A DNA stretch of 64,000 nt, from contig NZ_SACJ01000001.1 in NCBI RefSeq assembly GCF_004016525.1, positions 186,001 to 250,000 on the forward strand. The letters run 5' to 3'. Numbering within the stretch: the first letter of the stretch is position 1; every line of letters begins with the position of its first letter. A program made the translations under genes and the position numbers. This DNA comes from Flavobacterium sufflavum (lineage in GTDB: Bacteria; Bacteroidota; Bacteroidia; Flavobacteriales; Flavobacteriaceae). Below are positions 46,595 to 54,934 of this stretch, one piece after another. The notes beneath the pieces are model-generated. The model worked only from the letters and a program-made list of their open reading frames with translations. It was not told where the DNA came from and searched no databases.

Positions 46595-46637
46595 GTGCAC
46601 CGTTTTTTCAATTTTTAAAGTGCACCGATTGTGCACC
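46595..46637. promoter_or_regulatory. Three GTGCACC boxes, putative arm sites (right end)
   Basis: GTGCACC occurs at 46595-46601, 46620-46626 and 46631-46637, all in the same orientation, between the integrase start and the att core. The pair GTGCACC-GATT-GTGCACC mirrors the left-end pair at 342-360. Confidence 0.5.
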
Positions 46638-46682
46638 TTTTTTTTGAGAAACAATAAATAATTTGATATTCGATAAAAACAA

Positions 46683-46715
46683 AAAACCCTTTAAACATTG
46701 AGTTTAAAGGGTTTT
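46683..46715 (-). terminator. Terminator of tRNA-Ser
   Basis: A perfect 14-bp stem (AAAACCCTTTAAAC arms 46683-46696 and 46702-46715) with a five-base loop lies 25 bp after the tRNA 3' end. A T-rich run follows on the minus strand. It lies on the element side of the att core. Confidence 0.85.
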
Positions 46716-46738
46716 GATTCATTTTGATATTTCTATTT

Positions 46739-46755
46739 GCAGAGAGAAAGGGATT
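46739..46755. repeat. Right attachment-site core at the tRNA-Ser 3' end
   Basis: The 17 bases GCAGAGAGAAAGGGATT are identical to 270-286 in the same orientation. They cover the acceptor 3' strand and part of the T arm. The integrase gene begins 249 bp away. Confidence 0.7.
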
Positions 46756-46826
46756 CGAACCCTCGATGCAGTTACCCACATACTAGCTTTCCAGGCTAGC
46801 TCCTTCAACCACTCGGACACCTCTCT
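46740..46826 (-). tRNA. tRNA-Ser (anticodon GGA)
   Basis: The minus strand folds as a class II tRNA. The acceptor stem is AGAGAGG with TCTCTCT. The anticodon stem is CTAGC/GCTAG with loop CTGGAAA, giving anticodon GGA. A long variable arm follows, then the T arm GAGGG-TTCGAAT-CCCTT and discriminator G. CCA is not encoded. Its 3'-terminal 16 bases are part of the att core duplicated at 270-286. Confidence 0.97.
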
Positions 46827-46883
46827 ATTTTGGTTTGCAAATAACAAGAAAAAAATTGAGTTAGAAAAGCCAAATTGCAATTA

Positions 46884-47912
46884 TTATATCATTTCTCCTC
46901 GTAAAGAAGTTTCAAAAACGGCCTTGAACTCAGCAGCAGGGATTTTACGTCCTAATAAATACATTAATTTTGTAATAGCTGCTTCGGTAGTGATGTCTTT
47001 CCCTGATATCACACCCAAATTTTTCAAATCACTACTAGTTTCATACTGTCCCATATTGACACTTCCGCCTGAGCATTGAGTAACATTAACAACCTGCAAA
47101 CCACTATGAATTGCTTTAGTCAATGCGTTAATAAACCAATCCTCGGTAGGGGCATTTCCTGAGCCATAGGTTTCTAATACAATCCCTTTAAGATTTGGAA
47201 TTTCAAGCATTGCCGAAAAAACTGTTTCACACATTCCGGGAAACAACTTTATAATAACAACATTATTATCTAATGATTGATGAACCATAAATGCCTTATT
47301 CTCATCGCGAGCTAAAAACAATTCTGTTCTACAATCCAAATACACTCCCGATTCAACTAATGCAGGATAATTTGGCGAAGCAAAAGCATTAAAATGCTCT
47401 GCATTTATCTTAGTTGTTCTATTTCCCCGATACAATTTGTGTTCAAAATAAAGGCAAACTTCAGCAATAACAGGGGTGTTATTTTCCTGTAAAGATGCAA
47501 TCTGAATGGCCGTAATGAGATTTTCTTTAGCATCAGTACGCAAATCACCAATAGGCAATTGTGAACCCGTTAAAACAACTGGTTTGGATAAATTCTCGAA
47601 CATAAAACTCAAAGCTGAAGCCGTGTACGACATGGTATCCGAACCATGAAGCACCACAAAACCATCAAATTGAGCATAATGAGATTCAATTATAGAGGCA
47701 ATTTCTACCCATTTAGAAGGGCTCATATTAGAAGAATCAATTGGATTCTGAAACGAAATAGTTTCTATCTCACAATCCAATTGTTTCAACTCAGGAATTC
47801 TTTGTAACAACTTACTGAAATTAAACACTTTTAATACTCCGGTACTAAAGTCCTTTCGCATTCCAATAGTTCCTCCAGTATAAATTAAAAGAATTTTAGT
47901 CCTTGAGTTCAT
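46884..47912 (-). CDS. ansA: Type I L-asparaginase, 342 aa
   Basis: The protein hydrolyses L-asparagine to aspartate and ammonia in the cytoplasm (no signal peptide). YTGGTIGM holds the first catalytic Thr (T12). The second motif reads VLHGSDTMSYTASA: S91-D92 replaces the usual Thr-Asp, a mild change. The rest (VVLTGSQLPIGDLRTDAKEN) fits type I AnsA, and the length is typical. It overlaps the acyltransferase gene upstream by 17 bp. Confidence 0.92.
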   Translation of the reverse strand: MNSRTKILLIYTGGTIGMRKDFSTGVLKVFNFSKLLQRIPELKQLDCEIETISFQNPIDSSNMSPSKWVEIASIIESHYAQFDGFVVLHGSDTMSYTASALSFMFENLSKPVVLTGSQLPIGDLRTDAKENLITAIQIASLQENNTPVIAEVCLYFEHKLYRGNRTTKINAEHFNAFASPNYPALVESGVYLDCRTELFLARDENKAFMVHQSLDNNVVIIKLFPGMCETVFSAMLEIPNLKGIVLETYGSGNAPTEDWFINALTKAIHSGLQVVNVTQCSGGSVNMGQYETSSDLKNLGVISGKDITTEAAITKLMYLLGRKIPAAEFKAVFETSLRGEMI

Positions 47913-49038
47913 GGGTGTATTTCAATTTATTGACTACCGGATTTGCATACATAGCCAATATTCCTTGCAAGGCAATAGGATTTTCTGCGTCAATTCGTTT
48001 TTCTAATCTTCGCACAAAAACCGCCTTTTCATTTTCAGTATACAAATCTGAATAGGTATTGGTGTTATTTAAAATATCGTAAGCAATATAATTTGTTGGC
48101 CATAATTTATAGCTTTTCAAAATCGAATCATCTATGGCTTGTGCTAATCCTTGGATTTGCTTGTTTAAATTATCATTTTCAGCTACAATAGCATCAATTT
48201 CAGTATCTAAAACTTTCCCGATGTGTATAAAAATACGTTTTTTAGGTCCTAAAGCGCCACTCAAAATGGTCATAAAATCCTCATTTTCCTCTTTTACATA
48301 CACTTCATTATTAGCTTCCGCCAATAATTGAGGCATTTTTAAAGCGTCGGTAGGATCATATTCATAAGAAATGGAAACAGGAACAATCTTGATTTTTTTG
48401 AAATAATCCATCAAATTAGCTTCATCCGAAGCCATTCCGAGCATTTTCAATACTCCCGGATTAGTCGCATCATTACCATCTTTAGTTCTTCCTTCACGTT
48501 GTGCAATCCAAACCGAACGATTTTCATGTTGCAACAACTGACTGATATATTCTGATAAGGTTTTAGAACTTTGCAACATCTCTCTTGGCGACAAACCACG
48601 CTGAACTAAGAAATTGCGATTCAACTTAGCCAAAACATTCAAAAAAGGTTGTTTCACCAAATTGTCTCCAATAGCCGAAGCTGTCATCACCAAATCATGC
48701 TCAAACAAAGTAGCATTCAGCAAAGTAGTATCCAAAAGGATATCACGATGATTAGAGATAAACAAATAAGGGGTATTGGGTTCTAAATGTTCAAAGCCCG
48801 CAGTCATCAAGCCTTCTGAACTTTTTTCTAATACTTTTTGAACCGATTGGTAAATAAAATTACATTGGAAATCACGAATAGAATGCGTTTTTAGCAATTG
48901 TTCTTTCCAAACTTCATCAGCAACATCAGGAAAAGAAAAGTTCATCAACGACTTCAACATCGGATGATTAATCACTTTTTTTATTGCTTTATTTATTTCG
49001 GAATCATAATAAGGCCGAATCTCGTCAAACTTTTGCAT
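47896..49038 (-). CDS. 1-acyl-glycerol-3-phosphate acyltransferase-like protein, 380 aa
   Basis: The PlsC-type motif NHRDILLD (H-x4-D) is present at about residue 100, with the following FLVQRG and WIAQREGRTKDG blocks. The C-terminal part (about 215-380) is specific to a Bacteroidetes family of large PlsC-like proteins. I start it at 49038 (MQKFDEIRPYYDSE) rather than 49068, whose first ten residues are atypical. It probably acylates a lipid precursor; the exact acceptor is unclear. It is coupled to ansA. Confidence 0.8.
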   Translation of the reverse strand: MQKFDEIRPYYDSEINKAIKKVINHPMLKSLMNFSFPDVADEVWKEQLLKTHSIRDFQCNFIYQSVQKVLEKSSEGLMTAGFEHLEPNTPYLFISNHRDILLDTTLLNATLFEHDLVMTASAIGDNLVKQPFLNVLAKLNRNFLVQRGLSPREMLQSSKTLSEYISQLLQHENRSVWIAQREGRTKDGNDATNPGVLKMLGMASDEANLMDYFKKIKIVPVSISYEYDPTDALKMPQLLAEANNEVYVKEENEDFMTILSGALGPKKRIFIHIGKVLDTEIDAIVAENDNLNKQIQGLAQAIDDSILKSYKLWPTNYIAYDILNNTNTYSDLYTENEKAVFVRRLEKRIDAENPIALQGILAMYANPVVNKLKYTHELKD

Positions 49039-49098
49039 TTTGGTACTATTAGAAAAACAAATGAACAAAAAAAATATTAAATTTTAGCGAATTCTACT

Positions 49099-49878
49099 TT
49101 AAATCCCAAAAATTGCTTTCGAATTTTCAGTAGTTATTCTCGCTACTTCATCTACTGAAATACCGTAAATATTTGATAACTTATCGATTACATTTACAAG
49201 ATAGCTACTTTCGTTTCTTTTTCCTCTAAAAGGAACCGGAGCCAGATAAGGTGCATCGGTTTCTAAAACGATGTGTTTTATATCTATTTTATCCAAAAAC
49301 TGATCAATCTTACCGTTTTTAAAAGTCACAACGCCACCAATTCCCAATTTCATATTATAAGACAAAGCCTGCAAAGCCTGCTCGTAAGTCCCCGAAAAAC
49401 AATGAAAAATCCCAAATAAATCGGCTGATTTTTCTTCTTCTAAAACTTCAAAAACTTCATCAAAGGCATCACGACAATGGATAACAATAGGCAATTGGTA
49501 TTCTTTTGCCAATTGGATTTGTTTTTTGAAAGCCAATTGTTGCTCTTTCAAATGGGTCTTATCCCAATATAAATCGACTCCAATTTCTCCAATAGCATAG
49601 AATTTTCTCTTCTTCAATTCGTACTCAACAAATTGCAATTCGTCCAGATAATTATCCTTCACATGCGTAGGGTGCACACCCGTCATTAGAAAAACATTAT
49701 CGGGATATTTTTGTTCCAAATCATACATAGCGGCAGTATAAGCCGAATCGATTGCCGGAATAAAAAAACGGCTGACTCCGGCCGCCAAGGCGCGTTGCAT
49801 CATTTCGTCTCTATCCTGATTAAATTCTTCGCTGTATAAATGCGCGTGGGTATCGGTAATTATGGGTTTTGTTTCCAA
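49099..49878 (-). CDS. tatD: TatD family metal-dependent hydrolase, 259 aa
   Basis: The TIM-barrel metal ligands are all visible: H11 and H13 in DTHAHLY, E in IGEIGVDLYW, H in VIHCRDAF, H in FHCFSG and D in LETDAPYLAP. The protein is a cytoplasmic DNase or related phosphoesterase. The start must be TTG at 49878: an in-frame stop lies four codons upstream, and the next ATG would remove the HxH motif. Confidence 0.9.
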   Translation of the reverse strand: METKPIITDTHAHLYSEEFNQDRDEMMQRALAAGVSRFFIPAIDSAYTAAMYDLEQKYPDNVFLMTGVHPTHVKDNYLDELQFVEYELKKRKFYAIGEIGVDLYWDKTHLKEQQLAFKKQIQLAKEYQLPIVIHCRDAFDEVFEVLEEEKSADLFGIFHCFSGTYEQALQALSYNMKLGIGGVVTFKNGKIDQFLDKIDIKHIVLETDAPYLAPVPFRGKRNESSYLVNVIDKLSNIYGISVDEVARITTENSKAIFGI

Positions 49879-49904
49879 TTGTAATTTTTAAAAACGCAAA
49901 GTTC

Positions 49905-50040
49905 TAAAGTTTTTTAAAATTTAAACACAAAAGGCACAAAAGTTTCGCCTCAATTATATTTAAAAGCAAAAGACACAAAGAGTAATCTATTTTACCCTTT
50001 ATGTCTTTTGTACTTTTTCTTTGTGTCTTTTGTGTCAAAA
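49905..50040. repeat. Low-complexity CACAAA-type repeat DNA
   Basis: The gap holds several versions of ACACAAAAGGCACAAAAG and of TTTGTGTCTTTTGTGTC in both orientations. Similar text occurs at 54850-54930. It looks like a dispersed flavobacterial intergenic repeat rather than a gene. Confidence 0.45.
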
Positions 50041-50043
50041 AAC

Positions 50044-50769
50044 CTAATCCAACTTATCCATCAATTCCTGAACCTTATCGTAATTCTCATAATCGGAAGG
50101 AATCGTCAACAGGATTTCTTTACAGCCTTTATAGTCTTTTTGTTTTAATTTGGCTAAAGCCAAACTCCAAATGGCTTTGTTTTTATAAATAGAATTTCCT
50201 GATTTTATTTCGTTAAAAACTGTTTCAGCTTGTTTAATTTGGTTGTTTTCCAATAAAGAAACTCCATAAAAATACTGAATCTCTGCTGTTTTATTTTCTT
50301 TCAAAATCGCTTCAAAAAGTGGAATCGCTTCTTTGTAATTCTTGGCATTAAAAGTGGCTTCGGCTTGTTTCAAATTGGCAACACCCTCACTCCTTTCGGT
50401 CAGATAAGCGTTTTCATATTGATTGTATTGCTCAAAAACAGGTTTCGGACTAGGATTTAACAGAAACAATCCAAACAAAAGTGCCACCGAGGCAGCAACT
50501 AGATAAGCCCATGGTTTAAAAGAAATCACCTTAGATTTATCAATTTTAAAATGTTCTTTCGAAATCGCTTTTAGATTTTCTTCAAAAGCATCTCTGTCAG
50601 CTGCAAAATCAAATTTCGTTTCTAACTGTATTTGTACTTCTTTGAAAGTTTCAAATTCTGATGCCAGTTCGTGGTTTTCTGAAAGCTTTTTTTCAAAATC
50701 CAATCGGGCTTCGTCTGTCAATTCGCCTTGAAGGTATTGATCGAATAATATGTATTTCTCTTCTTTCAT
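50044..50769 (-). CDS. Anti-sigma-like membrane protein with periplasmic TPR domain, 241 aa
   Basis: Residues 1-80 form a helical cytoplasmic region (LFDQYLQGELTDEARLDFEK) like zinc-free anti-sigma domains. One transmembrane helix spans about 85-104 (FKPWAYLVAASVALLFGLFL). The remaining about 135 residues are TPR repeats facing the periplasm (AEATFNAKNYKEAIPLFEAI; YGVSLLENNQIKQAETVFNE; ALAKLKQKDYKGCKEILLTI). It lies six bases after the ECF sigma gene. I infer that it holds and releases the sigma factor in response to a periplasmic signal. Confidence 0.8.
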   Translation of the reverse strand: MKEEKYILFDQYLQGELTDEARLDFEKKLSENHELASEFETFKEVQIQLETKFDFAADRDAFEENLKAISKEHFKIDKSKVISFKPWAYLVAASVALLFGLFLLNPSPKPVFEQYNQYENAYLTERSEGVANLKQAEATFNAKNYKEAIPLFEAILKENKTAEIQYFYGVSLLENNQIKQAETVFNEIKSGNSIYKNKAIWSLALAKLKQKDYKGCKEILLTIPSDYENYDKVQELMDKLD

Positions 50770-50775
50770 GACTCC

Positions 50776-51357
50776 TTAAATTTTTAATAATTTAAAACTA
50801 CTGTGTTCATGAATCCATTGGGTAAGCTGACCCGTACACAAGGACTTTTTCTTCCGAACATAACCATAGGTTACATTGAGTTTCTCGGCTACTTCTTCCA
50901 TTGATTTCAAAGTAAAACTCAACTTTAAAACTTCCTGGCATTTTTCGCCTAATCTTTGAAACATCATATCAAAAAGCTGTTGTTTCTCTTCAAATATTTC
51001 TGTTTGTGCCACCATCTCTTCCGTGGGTTCATTAGTAGATGTCAAATCATCCTGAATTGTTACCCCTTTATTCGATGCTTTTTTTAATTCGTTGAGCCAT
51101 TTTCTTTTGCACAACAAAAAAAAGTAGGCATCAAAAGGACAGCTCAATTCCAATTGCTTGGCTTTAGCCTGATTGAACAACAAAATCATGATTTCCTGAA
51201 CCACATCCTGAGCCTGATCTTCATCGCCCGAATTGTTCCTGATATAAGAAACTACTTTGGGAACAAACTTCTTATAAATAGACCTGATAATCGCCGAATC
51301 ATTATTTGCCAATCCTTCTATCAAATATTGATCAGGATGCACCTTATTATTTGCCAT
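50776..51357 (-). CDS. ECF-type RNA polymerase sigma factor, 193 aa
   Basis: Sigma region 2 (about 28-95: VVSYIRNNSGDEDQAQDVVQ, then CPFDAYFFLLCKRKWLNELK) and region 4 (about 135-185: GEKCQEVLKLSFTLKSMEEV, then NVTYGYVRKKKSLCTGQL) are clear. Both are of the ECF type used by Bacteroidetes. It is followed by its presumed anti-sigma factor. The divergent gap upstream carries four GGGTAAC-N17-GATAT elements on the plus strand, so the sigma factor probably drives the 51724-58776 genes. Confidence 0.9.
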   Translation of the reverse strand: MANNKVHPDQYLIEGLANNDSAIIRSIYKKFVPKVVSYIRNNSGDEDQAQDVVQEIMILLFNQAKAKQLELSCPFDAYFFLLCKRKWLNELKKASNKGVTIQDDLTSTNEPTEEMVAQTEIFEEKQQLFDMMFQRLGEKCQEVLKLSFTLKSMEEVAEKLNVTYGYVRKKKSLCTGQLTQWIHEHSSFKLLKI

Positions 51358-51388
51358 AAAAAAACTTTTATCGAAAATAATAAAAAAT

Positions 51389-51671
51389 GGGGTAACATTT
51401 TTAAAACCATATTGATATATGACTGTAAACGTTCTTTAACATTTGGAAAAACAACCTTGTTTGAAAAAAATCAGAAAAGAATCTGAAATAAATTCAGATT
51501 AAAGGGTAACAATTCAAAACCCATGTTGATATACTCATATAAAAACAAGAACAAAAAATATTTTGAAAAACAGGGGTAACAAATTAAAACAAGAATTGAT
51601 ATAACAACAGAATCAGAAACAATTAAAAAAATTAAAATACTGGGGTAACAATTTAAAACCCGAATTGATAT
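51389..51671 (+). promoter_or_regulatory. Four-copy ECF promoter-like array (GGGTAAC-N17-GATAT)
   Basis: GTAAC starts at 51392, 51506, 51576 and 51645, and GATAT at 51414, 51528, 51598 and 51667. The gap between the two boxes is 17 bases in all four. Around them the unit (GGGGTAACAATTTAAAAC, then ATTGATATAAC) is nearly repeated. The last copy lies 53 bp ahead of the lipoprotein ATG. The spacing fits -35/-10 boxes of an ECF sigma factor, which is encoded divergently next door. Confidence 0.7.
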
Positions 51672-51723
51672 AACAGTATAAAACAAGTAAAATCATTTTA
51701 ACCATAATTAAAATCAAGAAATC

Positions 51724-52695
51724 ATGAGAACAATTAAAACCATCGGACTTTTATTTTTAGCGGCAATTTCATTAGTAAGCTGTAACAACGACGAAAACGA
51801 CAAAACACCCGCAACAGCAGCAGAATTTGCAAATGTTAGACAAGCTGCCTTAGACAAAATAACTCAGAAATTTACCTTTACTGCCGAAAACGGAGTAAAA
51901 ACATTTACTTCTGAAAAAGGCGTAAAAATTACCATCAACGGAAATTGCCTAACTAAAGACGGAAATCCTGTAACTGGCGAAGTAAAAATCGAATATGCAG
52001 AGCTTTTTGACAAAGGAAACATGCTAGTAACTAACAAACCAACTATGGGAATCATGCCTGATGGAAATAGAAACTTACTAATCTCCGGAGGAGAATTCTT
52101 CATCAAAGCAACCCAAAACGGTAAAGAATTAGCAACCACTTGCAACATTACCTTGCAAGTTCCTACCAGCCTTACTGATGGCGTTGACACTGTCATGACC
52201 TTATGGAAAGGAATCATCGACGACGAAGGTAACTTAGCTTGGCAGGATGCCCGAAAAGCCGATGGAACTAATGGCGGAAAAGGCGGTGTAGAAGCAGGAC
52301 AAAACAGCTACTATGTAAGTTTTGGAAACTTTGGCTGGACAAACGTAGACCGTTTCTATAGCGATCCAAGACCTAAAACAACCATTCTAGCCGATGCTCC
52401 TGATGGTTATGACAATACAAACAGTGCCATTTATTTATCTTATGACGGCGAAGGAAACAATGCACTTGCTAAACTGGACACCTACACTGCCCAGGGATTA
52501 TTCAGCGAACACTACGGTCAAATCCCTGTTGGTCTTGCCTGCCACGTGATTTTTGTAACCGAAGAAAACGGAAACTGGAGATACGCCATCAAAGGAGTAA
52601 CCGTTCAGGCCAACGATGTTTACACTTTCACAATAGCTGAAACCACTGTAGGAACCGAAGCCCAATTAATTGCCGCAATCAATGCGATCCAATAA
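51724..52695 (+). CDS. Lipoprotein, 323 aa, first gene of the putative ECF regulon
   Basis: A lipobox ends at C20 (FLAAISLVSC), followed by NNDEN, so the mature protein is a lipoprotein in the envelope. The body is rich in beta-type sequence with conserved-looking segments (GVKITINGNCLTKDGNPVTG; ISGGEFFIKATQNGKEL; YVSFGNFGWTNVDRFY). I recognise no family. It lies directly behind the four promoter-like repeats and is therefore the likely main product of that sigma factor. A role as structural or binding protein is guesswork. Confidence 0.8.
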   Translation: MRTIKTIGLLFLAAISLVSCNNDENDKTPATAAEFANVRQAALDKITQKFTFTAENGVKTFTSEKGVKITINGNCLTKDGNPVTGEVKIEYAELFDKGNMLVTNKPTMGIMPDGNRNLLISGGEFFIKATQNGKELATTCNITLQVPTSLTDGVDTVMTLWKGIIDDEGNLAWQDARKADGTNGGKGGVEAGQNSYYVSFGNFGWTNVDRFYSDPRPKTTILADAPDGYDNTNSAIYLSYDGEGNNALAKLDTYTAQGLFSEHYGQIPVGLACHVIFVTEENGNWRYAIKGVTVQANDVYTFTIAETTVGTEAQLIAAINAIQ

Positions 52696-52793
52696 AGATT
52701 CCCAAATTTAAATTCTGAAAAAAGTGGTGATTTACTCATCACTTTTTTCTATTTTTAAAAGATTTTAAACCGCTATCCTTACCAAATATTAGT

Positions 52794-52869
52794 AGCTTAT
52801 TCCTGCTGTCCGCTGTATCTTTTATGTCTTAAAGAAAGACATAAAAGGATGCCGCTACCATCAGGGCTA
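52794..52869 (+). repeat. 76-bp structured repeat, copy A
   Basis: The outer blocks CTGCTGTCCGCTGTATC and GGATGCCGCTACCATCAG match those of copy B (61651-61726, inverted). The inner stems differ in sequence (TTTTATGTCTT here, T/C-only there) yet still pair. It lies 15 bp ahead of the PKD protein start. Confidence 0.75.
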
Positions 52870-52884
52870 AAACCAAATTTGATT

Positions 52885-54840
52885 ATGAAACCACTATTAT
52901 CTTTTCTCTTTCTTCTTTGTTCTTTGTTCTTGTTTTCACAAAAAAAAGTCAAAGATACCGTTACCCGAAGAGCCACAATAAACTACAGTCAAAATGCAAA
53001 TACGGTTTCATACAAACCAGAAACACCTCCGTTGATTCCGATTGCAGGTGCACCAAAACCCAGTTTTTCCTATCTATGGGAATTTGGAGATGGAAGCTAC
53101 AGCAAAACTGCTGAACCCAAACATACTTATAAAAACAAAGGAACCTACACCACCCGATTAACTGTTACCAATAATTACGACAACGGAAAACCGCCCGCTA
53201 CACGACCGAAAAAAGTGGTTGTTAACGACATATCAGATAAAAATTTTGACGAAATCGCATCCGTTGCTGACCAAAATGGTTTTGCTTTGCAAAAAAATTG
53301 CGACCCTATTCCCGATCAGGAAATGGAAGTGATTCTTAGTTATCAAAACTTAGAAAACTATGTTGCCAACGGAAAAATCTATCTTTTTTACAACGAAACG
53401 CAATTTAAAGACAACAACTTTACCTTATCCGATTTCAGAACCTATGCAGGAGAAAGAACAGTCACCGAAAACACTTTTGCTGCCATCAACGATATTGACC
53501 AATCCAACTCTTATTTGGCATCCGACAATATTTATTTACCAATAAAAAAATACGAGAACACCTCCACCGAAGAAGATTTAGATGCCACTTTAGCCGAAGC
53601 ACATAAAACATTCAAAAACGTTTCCATCTTAGAATTTTACGATGCTAATCCACAGGAAACACGCAATGTTTTTTATACTTTCAAGACCACTCCCGAAATG
53701 CTCAAAGACACCAGCGCCACTATTACCATGCGCGGTATTTATGTCCCAAATCGTAGCTATAAAAACCACAAAGTAAAAAATCTGGAAATGGAAATCGTGA
53801 CTTCCCATGACCCTAACAAAATGGGATCTAACGGAAGTTTTATGAATTACAGATTCGTTCGTTTTAAAAGAGTGAATTTCAAAACCCGTTTTCAAAATAA
53901 CGGCGAAGGTCAAGCAAGAATGATTCGTCTGGAAACCGACATTCCGGATATGTTCGATAAGAAAACATTTCAAATCGAAGACATGTATCCTAAATGTCCT
54001 ATTTGCCCAAAAGGCAAAATTCCAACCACCAGCTGTCTGGATACCATAATTAAGCAAAACCAAATCTTCTTTACCTTCAAAAACATCTATCTGCCGGGAA
54101 GCGAACAGAAAAATGTGAAAGAAAAAGACAGTACCAAAGGTTTTGTAAAATACTCTTTGAAATTCAACAAGGACTTTCACAAAGTAAATACCCGAAGCCG
54201 AACGGCTATTATTTTCGATAAAAACGAACCCATTATAACCAATTACGCCACCACCCGATTCCTTCCCGGAATTTCCATTGGCGCCAAAGCCGGTTATAAT
54301 TATTACCCCAATTTAGATAAATCCAGAAGTTATTTTGTGGGCGCGACCATTTCTCCGTATAAATCCTATCGTTTGTATTGGCAAGCCGAATTAATCAATA
54401 GTGTCCACGATTTCAATTCAGCCACCTCAATTACCAATGGTTTCACCACCACCGCTAACGGAGTCCGACAAGCTACACGTACTAGCAAAACTACGAGTTA
54501 TTCTAATTTTAATAATGAAGTTCCATTGCTTCTTCGTTACAACATCAACAACTTTATCGGTATTGGAGCAGGTGTTCAAGCCAACATTAATGCTTCTGAA
54601 AAACAGGAACAACAAACTAGAATTGATTATTTCGAATCAGAAAAACCAGATTCTCCAATTATCAAAACCGAAGAAAGCAGCAGCTCCAGCAACAATACTT
54701 TCAGCAATTTCAAATCGGGATTATTGTTTGATTTAACGCTGGGTTTTGCCCGCATCGGCCCGAGTTTAGGAGCACGTTATGTGATGAATTTCAAGGAGAA
54801 TTTTAATTATTTTCAAGTGTATGGAATATGGAAGTTTTAA
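52885..54840 (+). CDS. PKD-domain outer-membrane protein, 651 aa
   Basis: I start it at 52885 (MKPLLSFLFLLCSLF), which gives a normal signal peptide. The frame from 52849 would add residues translated from the structured repeat. A PKD domain (about 45-95: FSYLWEFGDGSYSKTAEPKH, then TYTTRLTVTN) is followed by a region with DUF11-like features (PNKMGSNGSFMNYR). The C-terminal about 180 residues look like a small beta-barrel (GISIGAKAGYNYYPN, YFVGATISPYKSY), ending with F. It probably sits in the outer membrane. Confidence 0.8.
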   Translation: MKPLLSFLFLLCSLFLFSQKKVKDTVTRRATINYSQNANTVSYKPETPPLIPIAGAPKPSFSYLWEFGDGSYSKTAEPKHTYKNKGTYTTRLTVTNNYDNGKPPATRPKKVVVNDISDKNFDEIASVADQNGFALQKNCDPIPDQEMEVILSYQNLENYVANGKIYLFYNETQFKDNNFTLSDFRTYAGERTVTENTFAAINDIDQSNSYLASDNIYLPIKKYENTSTEEDLDATLAEAHKTFKNVSILEFYDANPQETRNVFYTFKTTPEMLKDTSATITMRGIYVPNRSYKNHKVKNLEMEIVTSHDPNKMGSNGSFMNYRFVRFKRVNFKTRFQNNGEGQARMIRLETDIPDMFDKKTFQIEDMYPKCPICPKGKIPTTSCLDTIIKQNQIFFTFKNIYLPGSEQKNVKEKDSTKGFVKYSLKFNKDFHKVNTRSRTAIIFDKNEPIITNYATTRFLPGISIGAKAGYNYYPNLDKSRSYFVGATISPYKSYRLYWQAELINSVHDFNSATSITNGFTTTANGVRQATRTSKTTSYSNFNNEVPLLLRYNINNFIGIGAGVQANINASEKQEQQTRIDYFESEKPDSPIIKTEESSSSSNNTFSNFKSGLLFDLTLGFARIGPSLGARYVMNFKENFNYFQVYGIWKF

Positions 54841-54849
54841 CTTTTTTTA

Positions 54850-54930
54850 AACCACATAAGTCACAAAAATTTTTCAATAATCCCTTCGTGAATCTCCGTG
54901 TAATGCTTTGTGTATCTTTGTGAAATAACT
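54850..54930. repeat. Dispersed intergenic repeat (CACAAAG type)
   Basis: The 94-bp gap consists of phrases such as CACATAAGTCACAAAAA and CTTTGTGTATCTTTGTGAAA, of the same kind as 49905-50040. I recall such text widely in flavobacterial genomes. No gene is seen. Confidence 0.4.
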
Positions 54931-54934
54931 CTTT

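Noticed and set aside
51389-51671. CRISPR-like array
   Set aside because: Only four units, unequal steps (114, 70, 69 bp), degenerate inner bases and no cas genes; promoter interpretation fits better.
52849-52884. N-terminal extension of the PKD protein
   Set aside because: The added residues come from the 76-bp structured repeat and would spoil the signal peptide.
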